Shown here piece by piece: positions 33,631 to 42,000 of a DNA stretch of 64,000 nucleotides. A program made the translations under genes and the position numbers. The notes beneath the pieces were generated by a model. That model had not been told where the DNA came from and made no database searches. It worked only from the letters and a program-made list of their open reading frames with translations. The stretch's first letter is position 1; each line of letters opens with the position of its first letter. Origin of the DNA: UBA1926 sp002337215 (GTDB taxonomy: Bacteria > Planctomycetota > Phycisphaerae > Phycisphaerales > UBA1924); assembly GCA_963973795.1 (NCBI GenBank), contig CAXBAF010000007.1, positions 1-64,000 on the forward strand. Direction: 5' to 3'.

Positions 33631-34436
33631 TGGCGGACGAGACGCGGGAGTCGGCGCCCTCGGCGGAGGCCGATCTCGACATCTTCGGGAAGCCTCCCGC
33701 GAAGCATCGCGATTGGTCGCATCGGCGTCGCGAGCCGCGAGGGCTTGCGCTTGCGTGGACCGTGTATCTCATGCTTGCGACGATCGTCGCGCTCGTGCCG
33801 ATGGTTCTCTCGGGTCAGTTGAGCGGTGATGTCTACCGGCCTTCGGCGCGGGTGATGGTCGTGCTCGTCACGGTCGGACTGACGGTGCTGTGGCCGGTGT
33901 TGCGGGTTTCGCAGGCACCGCAAGGCGCGCGGCCCGTGCTGGACGTCGTGCGAGATCTGGGCGTGTTGTGGCTGCCCGCGATGGTGCTGCTGTGGCCACA
34001 GTCGGTGCTCGCGGGGTGGCCGGTGCGTGTTGTCGGTGCGGCGTCGGTCGTTCTGATTGTCTGGGGCCTGGTGAGCGGCGCTGGATTGATGATCTGGCAC
34101 CGGCATTCGCGGGGTGGCTTCGCCGGGCGGCTTGTGTTGACGACTTTCTGCGTTGGCATCGCGGGAGTGATCCCGCTGGTGCTCGCGACGGCGGGCGTGC
34201 TGTCGTTGGATGCGCCCGCATCGCTGCCGTCGGCGGGTTGGGTGTGGTCGCCTGTGACGGGCGTCTGGGAGATGCTGCGGGAACGGCCCTGGAGCGGGAT
34301 GCCGGCGGCGGTGTCCGGGGCTCACTGGTCGGTGCTGCGGTTGCAGTTGTTGATTTCGGGCGGTGTTTTTTTCGTCTCGGCGATCGTCTGCCGCGGCAAG
34401 CCGCGCGGGGTCGATTCTCCCGCGGATCGTCGCTGA
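33630..34436 (+). CDS. Polytopic membrane protein after ftsQ-like gene
   Basis: The 268-aa product has a hydrophilic N-terminus (1-45) and about six membrane helices (AWTVYLMLATIVALVPMVLS, VMVVLVTVGLTVLWPVL, LGVLWLPAMVLLWPQSVLAG, VVGAASVVLIVWGLVSGAG, LVLTTFCVGIAGVIPLVLA, LQLLISGGVFFVSAIVC). No family is recognised. The ATG overlaps the ftsQ-like stop codon, so the two are probably coupled. ftsA or ftsZ would be expected here in a canonical division cluster; neither is present. Confidence 0.75.
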   Translation: MADETRESAPSAEADLDIFGKPPAKHRDWSHRRREPRGLALAWTVYLMLATIVALVPMVLSGQLSGDVYRPSARVMVVLVTVGLTVLWPVLRVSQAPQGARPVLDVVRDLGVLWLPAMVLLWPQSVLAGWPVRVVGAASVVLIVWGLVSGAGLMIWHRHSRGGFAGRLVLTTFCVGIAGVIPLVLATAGVLSLDAPASLPSAGWVWSPVTGVWEMLRERPWSGMPAAVSGAHWSVLRLQLLISGGVFFVSAIVCRGKPRGVDSPADRR

Positions 34437-34537
34437 TTCTCGCGGCGGCGGCTATGCTGGTTTATCTCGACCCCAGACGGCACGGTCCCCGAATGCGACC
34501 GGCCAGGGCGGTGGATTTTTCTACGGATTGGACGGCT

Positions 34538-35002
34538 ATGGAATTCATCACCGAAGACGAGCGGGCTCAGTTGAAAGCGAAGTTGGACGGGCTGCACGCC
34601 AATCGTCCCAAGATCTCGGAACGCATCGCTGAGGCCCGGGCGTTGGGCGATCTCAAGGAGAACGCGGAGTATCACTCGGCGCGCGAGCAGCAGGGGCTCG
34701 AGGAAGCAGAGATCCGCCGTCTCGAGGAAAGGCTCGCAACCGCGCAGGTGATCGATAAGTCCAGCGGTGCCGCTGGCGTGGTGTTCATCGGGTCGATGGT
34801 GAAGCTCAAGGACAAGAAGACCGGCGATGAAGATGTGTACCGGCTCGTGGGCGAATCGTCCGGTGAGATGAGTGACGAGTTCATCGAGGTGACGACCAGC
34901 AGCCCGATGGGCGAGGCACTGATGAAGTCCCGCGTCGGCGAGGTCGTCAATGTCCGGGCGCCGCGCGGCGTCAAGTCGTTCGAGATTCTCGAGATTCTCT
35001 GA
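34538..35002 (+). CDS. greA: Transcription elongation factor GreA
   Basis: GreA rescues backtracked RNA polymerase by stimulating transcript cleavage. The 154-aa product has the N-terminal coiled coil with the acidic tip (RIAEARALGDLKENAEYHSA, EQQGLEEAEIRRLEERL) and the C-terminal FKBP-like domain (VGESSGEMSDEFIEVTTSSP, PMGEALMKSRVGEVV). The ATG at 34538 fits family length; the upstream open frame overlaps the previous gene. It is 101 bp after the membrane protein gene. Confidence 0.96.
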   Translation: MEFITEDERAQLKAKLDGLHANRPKISERIAEARALGDLKENAEYHSAREQQGLEEAEIRRLEERLATAQVIDKSSGAAGVVFIGSMVKLKDKKTGDEDVYRLVGESSGEMSDEFIEVTTSSPMGEALMKSRVGEVVNVRAPRGVKSFEILEIL

Positions 35003-35072
35003 GTCGTGTTCTCTGACATCTGATGGTGCGGATGTTTCTTCTCCTTTGTTCCAGACGCTTCGGGGTGCTCCG

Positions 35073-35462
35073 ATGATCCGCCCGGTTCTGTACAGCAAGA
35101 TTCACATGGCGACGGTGACCGCGGCGAAGCCTGACTACGTCGGCTCGATCACGATCGACGCGGACCTGCTCGCGGCGACGGGGATCCGGGTCAACGACCG
35201 GGTGCTGATCGCCAACTGCCGGAACGGTGCCCGGTTCGAGACCTATGTGTTCCTGGGTGAGGCGGGGAGCGGGGCGATCGAACTCAACGGAGCGGCGGCG
35301 CACCTCGTCGAATCGGGGGACCGCGTGATCATCATGCACTTCGCGATGATGGACGACGCTGAGTATGCGTCGCACCGCCCCCGGGTGGCGATCATTGGCG
35401 AGGGGAACCGGATCGTGGACCGGCTCCGGTATGAGCCGAGCGATCTGCCGATCCGCGACTGA
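35073..35462 (+). CDS. panD: Aspartate 1-decarboxylase
   Basis: PanD decarboxylates aspartate to beta-alanine for pantothenate synthesis, using a pyruvoyl group made by self-cleavage. The 129-aa product has the cleavage site Gly24-Ser25 in KPDYVGSITID and the conserved N-terminus MIRPVLYSKIHMATVT and NGAAAHLVESGDRVII. The partner enzyme panC is 16 kb away at 17774. The 285-bp gap that follows, up to the convergent regulator gene, contains no gene I can support. Confidence 0.96.
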   Translation: MIRPVLYSKIHMATVTAAKPDYVGSITIDADLLAATGIRVNDRVLIANCRNGARFETYVFLGEAGSGAIELNGAAAHLVESGDRVIIMHFAMMDDAEYASHRPRVAIIGEGNRIVDRLRYEPSDLPIRD

Positions 35463-35747
35463 AATGGCCGTTTGATTTTGAGTGGGCCGGCATGCGCGGG
35501 ATCTGCGCGTCTTTGGCTGGTGCTGCGATGGTGAGATCCGTAGGTCTACGCGAATTCTTTGTTCGGTGACGATTTGTCGAGCGCGTCGCGAATGGGCGCG
35601 GTGATTCCGGGCTTGTGACTCTGGAGCGGGTGCACGAGCCACGGATGGCGGGACCGCTGGGCCGGCGGATAGCGCTCGCTTCTTGTTTCTCCTCGGTGCC
35701 GCCTGGGCATGACTGCGCGGGCGGCATTTTCACGGTCGGTGTGCGCG

Positions 35748-36134
35748 TCAGCCGCACGCGGCGCACACGCCGTAGAGCGTGATCTCGTGCCCGGTGAGCC
35801 TGAATCCCTTGGGGAGGAGCGGCTTGAGGTTGCCCGGGCATCCCTCGATATCGAACGTCTTGCCGCACACTTCGCAGTGGAAGTGGTGGTGGTGCTTGAG
35901 GCCCGCGGACTCGTAAAGCGCGGGCTGGCCTGGCAGTTCGACCTTGATGATCTCGCCCTCTTCGAGCAGGGCGTTGATGTTGCGATAGACCGTCGCGAGG
36001 GAGATCGAGGGGACGTCGGTACGGCTGATCTCGAGGAGTTCCTGAGGCCCGAGGGGCCTGTCGGATCGTTCGATCGCATCGCGGATCGCGGTCCGCTGCC
36101 GGGTGTTGCGTGGTTGCTGGTTCTGCTCGCTCAC
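35748..36134 (-). CDS. Fur-family metal-responsive repressor
   Basis: The 128-aa product has the Fur winged helix (RNTRQRTAIRDAIERSDRPL, SLATVYRNINALLEEGEII), the regulatory His-rich metal site (KHHHHFHCEVCGKTFD) and two CxxC pairs (CEVC, CAAC) for structural zinc. It could be Fur, PerR or Zur; the sequence alone does not decide. The GTG at 36134 is chosen because the frame upstream is unlike the family. It is divergent from the first gene of the T6SS region, with 140 bp between them. Confidence 0.87.
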   Translation of the reverse strand: MSEQNQQPRNTRQRTAIRDAIERSDRPLGPQELLEISRTDVPSISLATVYRNINALLEEGEIIKVELPGQPALYESAGLKHHHHFHCEVCGKTFDIEGCPGNLKPLLPKGFRLTGHEITLYGVCAACG

Positions 36135-36274
36135 GGGGGATCTTGGGGGGCGGACGCTGGAAGTCAACCTCGGTCGGACTTGAGGGGGGAGACCGAGCGG
36201 GGCGGTGGGCTCGGCGAATCGGTAGACTCGGGGGCGTGCGACGCGGCTAAACGAGACGGCCGCGGGCCTTCGGC

Positions 36275-38302
36275 ATGGCTTTGTTCGTGCATCGAGACTC
36301 GGCGTGCGGATGGGGAGGCGTTGCGGTGGACGGACTGACGAGACGCGTGCCCTCTGGGTATACGGCGGTGGATCTCTTCCCGGCGGCACCGGCGGGGGGA
36401 GGGGTTCAGCCGTTGCGGGTGTGTGTGCTGGTGCGCAACGAGCCGCAGCCTGTGGGAGGGCGGCTGGTCGTGGTGCGGGATGTATTCGATGCGTCCGTCT
36501 ACCTCGGCTGTGTATTGGACGCCTCGGGTGCGGTGGATTCGTGGGTCGAGGTCTGGGTTCAGCGGGTGGACACGCTGGACGCCTCGGCGGGGGGCGGACA
36601 CGGGACGCTGAGCAACGCCTCGCTCGAGGCCCGCTGGGCGCGGACCGTCGATGGCCTTGCGGCGACGGCGCCGGACATGCTGATCCGAACCGGGTACGAG
36701 ACACAGAACCCGACCCCGATCGCTTTGGACGCGGTGAAGGGCGGGGCGCGGACGCCCATGCACGAGGCGACGGGCGCGGACTGGTCGGTGTGCAGGGACG
36801 AGGATGTGCTCGCGTCGAAAGGGCTGGCGTCGTACCGGTCGTCGCTGGCGCGGCACCTCTGGATCGAGCAGTTGGGAGAGGGGTCGCCGTTCGTTGACGC
36901 ATCGGATGTGTCGGCGGTCGGTTCGGCGTTGTTAACCGGCGTGAACCGAGATCTGGTCCCGTTCAACCTGGGCGGGGGCTTGATGATGGTCCGGCGGCTG
37001 GCGCCGATCGGGTATGCCGAGCAGGTGGGCGTGGTCGGCGGGCTGTCGTGGAGCGGCGTACGGCACGGCATCGAGGCGATCGATCTCCGGGCGGGGCACG
37101 AGATGGTGACCCGGGTGAGCGGGTTCGCGGGTGATCCGGAGCCGATCGATCCGGACCGTCTGTTCCTGGGGCGTCACGGGCGATGGGGGCGGCTCGTTGA
37201 GTCGCTGCATCTGAAATTGAAGATGGTCGCCGAGGCGGTGGGGGCTGTGCGTTCTTCCTCAGAGCGCACGGGGCGACCTCTGCTCAACCTGACGGATGAG
37301 AGTTTTCGTGTCGAGTTATGGGAGGGCGGGATCGGCCTGCCCCGGTTGTGGACGAGCCGGGTCCGTCTTGTTGATCCGGGTTCCGCGTTCGAGATGTCGA
37401 TCGAGGGGCTGCGGGCACGCGGGTTTGTGAGCCCCGACGGCATCGGGCGCGGCGTCTATCGACCCGAACTCGGCGGCGAGGCGACCGGCGGACGGTGTGA
37501 CTTCCGGATTCGGTCCATCGATGAGAGTGATCCGAGCGGTGCGGTGGTCGAAGCTACGTTCCGGACTGACGCGCGGGTGTCCGGCGGCGGGAGCGAGTTG
37601 CTCGAGTTGCGGGTGCCGGCGGAGGGCGAGCGGCTGTTGTTGTATGGGCGGGTGCGGGCCGAGGAGGCGCTGGGGCCCGGGGAGCTGCGGTTCCGCGGCT
37701 TGCCGGTGCCCCTGGATGGGCGGATGGGTGAACTGATTCGCGCGGCCGAGGGTGTTCCGTTGCGAGATGTTTCGTTTGAGGTCGTGCCGCTCGCGTCGAC
37801 GCCCTGCGACCTGCACGCGCTTGGGGTTCTGGGTGTGCGCACGCTGCTGGTCGATGGGGGTAACACGCTGCCGGTCGCGTTGGACGAGCTCGTCAGTCTT
37901 GCTCGGGTCGCGTCTGAGGGGCTGAAGGACGGGCTCGCGCTCGAGGATGCCTTTGAGCGGGCGTTCTTCTCCGATGTGAGGTGGGGAGATTCGCTCGGAC
38001 CGCAGCGGCTGGTGAACGAGGCGATCGTTCCGGCTCAGGCGGCGGACCTGATCCCTCCGGAGATCTGGATGCGGGTGCTGGCGCTTCTGAGCCGGATGCT
38101 GCTGGGGATCGAAGGTGTTTCGATGTGCCGAGACGCCGGGGACACGCGTGGATTGCACCCGCATCTGGTGTTCGACGGAGCTGCGGAGGGTCTGGCGTCG
38201 CTGCTGGTGCGGACGCGGAGCCTGATGGTGGTGGACTGGCGGCACAACCGTGAGGTTCACTCGGTGCTGCGGCGGTATCGCGAGGGGATGGCGTCGGCGT
38301 GA
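36275..38302 (+). CDS. Unknown 675-aa protein at the head of the T6SS locus
   Basis: The product (MALFVHRDSACGWGGVAVDG...) has no signal peptide or membrane helix and no domain I recognise. It alternates beta-rich segments (RLVVVRDVFDASVYLGCVLD, GFVSPDGIGRGVYRPELGG) with a helical C-terminus (IWMRVLALLSRMLLGIEGVS). It is read in the same direction as the T6SS genes, with 128 bp to the TssJ-like lipoprotein gene. It is a candidate lineage-specific T6SS component, perhaps a baseplate or accessory factor; this is inference from position only. Confidence 0.7.
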   Translation: MALFVHRDSACGWGGVAVDGLTRRVPSGYTAVDLFPAAPAGGGVQPLRVCVLVRNEPQPVGGRLVVVRDVFDASVYLGCVLDASGAVDSWVEVWVQRVDTLDASAGGGHGTLSNASLEARWARTVDGLAATAPDMLIRTGYETQNPTPIALDAVKGGARTPMHEATGADWSVCRDEDVLASKGLASYRSSLARHLWIEQLGEGSPFVDASDVSAVGSALLTGVNRDLVPFNLGGGLMMVRRLAPIGYAEQVGVVGGLSWSGVRHGIEAIDLRAGHEMVTRVSGFAGDPEPIDPDRLFLGRHGRWGRLVESLHLKLKMVAEAVGAVRSSSERTGRPLLNLTDESFRVELWEGGIGLPRLWTSRVRLVDPGSAFEMSIEGLRARGFVSPDGIGRGVYRPELGGEATGGRCDFRIRSIDESDPSGAVVEATFRTDARVSGGGSELLELRVPAEGERLLLYGRVRAEEALGPGELRFRGLPVPLDGRMGELIRAAEGVPLRDVSFEVVPLASTPCDLHALGVLGVRTLLVDGGNTLPVALDELVSLARVASEGLKDGLALEDAFERAFFSDVRWGDSLGPQRLVNEAIVPAQAADLIPPEIWMRVLALLSRMLLGIEGVSMCRDAGDTRGLHPHLVFDGAAEGLASLLVRTRSLMVVDWRHNREVHSVLRRYREGMASA

Positions 38303-38430
38303 CGCGTCCGGATTGGATCAGGTAGTATCGTTGCGTTGGCGGGGCGGTACGGCGCGGCCGTGCGGTGTCCTTGCCTTGCTGTTTCGTATCATCGCGCCGC
38401 GTCTGGCGGCTGATTCGAGGGGAACGGAAG

Positions 38431-38958
38431 ATGGCTCGCACAAAGGTTTCGACGCGTATCGGTATGGTCCTGCTCGCGGTGTTCGGTGTTGTCGCGGTCG
38501 GCTGCGGCGGGACGTCGTTCAAGAAGTTTGACGTTAATGTGTCGCTCGACGGGTCGATGCCGGCTGGCGAGTCCGTGACGGTGGACCTCATTGCGCTCGG
38601 CGGCGATCGGGCCGAAGAACTCGACGGGATGCCGATGCGGAAGTATTGGACGCTCAATGACCCGTACCGCTCGAGTCTTCTTGCGGAAGGCGTGCTGTGG
38701 ACGGCGGAACTCGACGCGTCGAACCCCGAGGCGACGCTCAAGTCAACCAACAAGATCTGGAACTCGCCGATCTGGAAGTCGGGCGGGAAACTGTTCGTTC
38801 TCGCGAAACTCCGGGGCGTCGGGCCTGGTCCGAACGGTGACCCGAGGCGGCGGACCATCAATCGCGACGCATCGCTCTGGACGCAGAAGCGGATTGATGT
38901 CACGGTGCGGCAGGACGGGATCTCGTACTCGCCGACCGAGAAATCCGTCGGTCAGTGA
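38431..38958 (+). CDS. TssJ-like lipoprotein
   Basis: The 175-aa product has a basic start, a hydrophobic stretch and the lipobox VAVGC. The mature part opens with a beta strand resembling the TssJ sandwich (FDVNVSLDGSMPAGESVTVD) and continues beta-rich with a WxxxKRIDVTV strand near the end. TssJ anchors TssM in the outer membrane. The similarity is only of size, topology and context, so the name is tentative. GGAACGGAAG precedes the ATG. Confidence 0.65.
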   Translation: MARTKVSTRIGMVLLAVFGVVAVGCGGTSFKKFDVNVSLDGSMPAGESVTVDLIALGGDRAEELDGMPMRKYWTLNDPYRSSLLAEGVLWTAELDASNPEATLKSTNKIWNSPIWKSGGKLFVLAKLRGVGPGPNGDPRRRTINRDASLWTQKRIDVTVRQDGISYSPTEKSVGQ

Positions 38959-39059
38959 TCGATGCGAACAGCCGGTGATTGTTTGATGTGTCGGATCGAT
39001 CGCGAGAGACCCGCGTCGGCCTGCGTGGCTCGCGTGGGTTGTGTGGAAGGGGTGCGTGC

Positions 39060-42000
39060 GTGCCGTTGATTGCGGGCAAGCGTGCGGATTCGATCGGCGG
39101 GCACGCGATTGAGCGTCCTGTCGCGGTCGGGGTGCGCGAGAGCACTTGGCTCGCCTACGACCGGACCGGTGATCCCTGTGTCATCGAGGTCTGGGAGCGG
39201 TTCGACGACGGGCCGGTCGCGGGAGCGGATCTCGACGCGTTTGTTGAGCGTGCGGCGCTTCAGCGGCGGGTCGCGGCTGCAGGCGGCAACGCGGAGCGGA
39301 TACTCGGTGGCGGACACGTCGTTGGCGTACGCACGCTCGAAGCGACGGACTTTGGAGCGTTCTACACGCGCGATCGGTACGGGGTTTCGGCGGCGGAGTT
39401 GGCGGCCGGCAAGGTCCGGCTGCGTGGGGATGCGCTGCACGAGATCATGTCGGGCGTGGTCGGCGGGCTGCAGATTTTCCGTGAGCGGGCGGGTCGGCCG
39501 CACGGGGGGCTTGACGCATCCGCGGTTTTGATCTCCGATGGCGCGCCGGGAAAGCGTCGCGTCGGGCTCCGGGCGCCGGCAACCGCTGGCGAGTTGGCGG
39601 AAATCGGTGATCCCGACGGCGACGAGTTGCGGCGGATCGGTCTGCTGATCTTCGAGTTGGTGCAGCATCGCCCGTTTCGCGCGATGGGTGGGTACCCGGT
39701 CCGTGATGGGTCGGAATGGCAGGGGCTTGGGAAGTCCGGTGGGTTCTGGCTCGGGCTCGTCAATGAATTGCTTGCGCCCTCGGGCTGCAGGCTGACGCTT
39801 GGCGAGGTCGCGTCACGGATCGCGGGGCTGCGGTTCCGGGTGGACAAGCCGGGCGCAGGGGTCTGGCTCGGGCGGGCGGGGATCGCGGCGGCGGTGCTCG
39901 GGCTGGTTGGCGGCGGTGTGTGGTTCGGGCTGCGTCCGAGCGAAGAAGCACCCAGGGCGGATTACCGGGACTCGGAGTTCGAACAGTGGCTCCGCACGGT
40001 GCCTGTTGTGGTGTCGCTACGTGAGCGGGTTGGGGCGATGCCCGACGCGCCGGCGGTTCTGCGCGAGGCGGTCGGGCGGCTTGATCCTGAGTCGACGCCG
40101 CGGGGTGGTGTGGACGATTACTTTGATATCCCGAGTCTGTTTGAGGAAGCGGAGCTGTATCGGGTGTTTCGAGCGAGGCTCGACGGCCCGTTGCCTCAAC
40201 TCGTGGAGAGTGTTCAACAGTTTGCACAGAAAGATTTCGAGGCGAGGGCGGAGACGCAGGAAGAATCCGAGGATCAGAAGCGGCTCGAGCGGCTGGCGTT
40301 CCTGTTCCGGAAGGGGCTTGCCCGCTTCGGCGTCGAGACAGAATCGGAGCAGGTCGCGGACGCCGGGGGTGTCCAGGACGAGACCGGCGAGACGGCCGGG
40401 GGCGGTTCGTCTGATCCTGTCGACGAGGCGACCCTGAGCCTGCTTGACTCGTTCTCTCACGACAATTGGGCGTCGCATGGGATGATCGCGGGGTTGGTTG
40501 AGGGGGACGGGGTTGCCTGGTTCCGGCCTTCCGCAGCGAGTCTCTTTTCTTCACAGCTGGATGAGATCCGCGACGGACTTTCGGTGCTCGCCGACGGCGC
40601 GACGGACTTCGATGGGGCGACGGCGCACAGGCCTGTTGTCGGTGCGGTCGAGGAGACGGTTGGGCGCTTTGTCGGGGCGGTCGAATCTGTCGAGCGCACC
40701 GCGGGCGTGATCGGTGTGTGGCGTGACGGGCTGTATCCGCGGATTGAATCCGGGAGTTCGGTCATCGCGGCGGCGTCGGCATGGCCTGATGTCCCCGCGT
40801 CGGTTGCGGATGATCTTCCGGATGGCGGCGATCCGTACCTCGCGTCGTTTGAGTCATTCGCGGAGCGGGTCGGCGTCGTTGGCGATGGCGAGACGGATGA
40901 AGACCTCGGTCGGCGTCTGGAGGCTGCGGCGGCCGCGGTGGACGCGGTACGGGCGGTTATCGAGCGAGGGTGGGATGCGGGGTCCGTGGATCTTCTGGCT
41001 CACGCGGCGTGGGTGGAATCGGCTCGGGATCGGATCGCGGAGAGGCCTGCTGCGAGCGACGGTGACGAGTTGGCGGTGTGGATCGATGCCCGGATCGCAT
41101 TGAGCGAGGAATGGCTGGAAAGCGTGGCGTCGGCGACGCCGGTTGCAGCGGACAGCGATTGGCCGGCTGCCGATTTTGCGAGTGAACTCGCGGCGACGCG
41201 TGATTTGTGGCGAGAGGCGATGCGTGACGCGCGGCAGGACACCCTGGAGGCGGAGGCAGAGATCGCGGGCGGGGTCGGGGTGATCGCGCCGGCGCTCGAT
41301 GCGGTCGAGGAGCGGCTGCGTGAGGTCCGGCGGCAGCCGCGGTGGCGGAGTCTTCGCGATGAGGTCGATTCCGAGTCGCGTGGGTTGGAGCGAGACTTTG
41401 CATCGCTGGCGACGATGATCGAGCGGATTCACGCGCAGGTGCTGCAGCCTCCGCGGGATCTGATCGCGTTTTGGCGGGAGAACCCGATCCGCGTGGAGGG
41501 GTTCGACGGCGCGGAGGAGCTGGCGCTTGCGGGCGGGGCGATTGTTGAGCGGTACGCCGTTGAATGGGAACGCTGGGCGGCGGGTGAGGGTCTTGATGAT
41601 GAGGCGTTGAAGCGGGCTCCGCAGACGGACCGTCTTCGGACGGCGCTGCGAGGTGTCGATGAGGTCGTGAGGGCGGCGGCCGAGGATGTCCTGGGTGTGC
41701 TGGGCGAGGCACGGGCGTACGGCCGGTTCGACGGGGACGCGGTGGAGGGTGCGGTCGGGCGTTGGCTTGCCGGGCGATTCGCCGAGGCGGTGTTGTCGTT
41801 CGAGGGGTGGAGTGACAAGTCTCGACTCGGTGACGACGGTGTGTTCGCGACGCGGCTCGGTTCTCTCGCAGACGAAGCGGGGAGCACGCTCGACGCGCTC
41901 GCGGCGGATCTTGGGACGCTTTCAGAATCGTCGGGGCTTGTGGCGCGCGGGTACGGCGTCGGTGACCGCGTCGATGGATTCGCGGTGGGTGATCGCGTTG

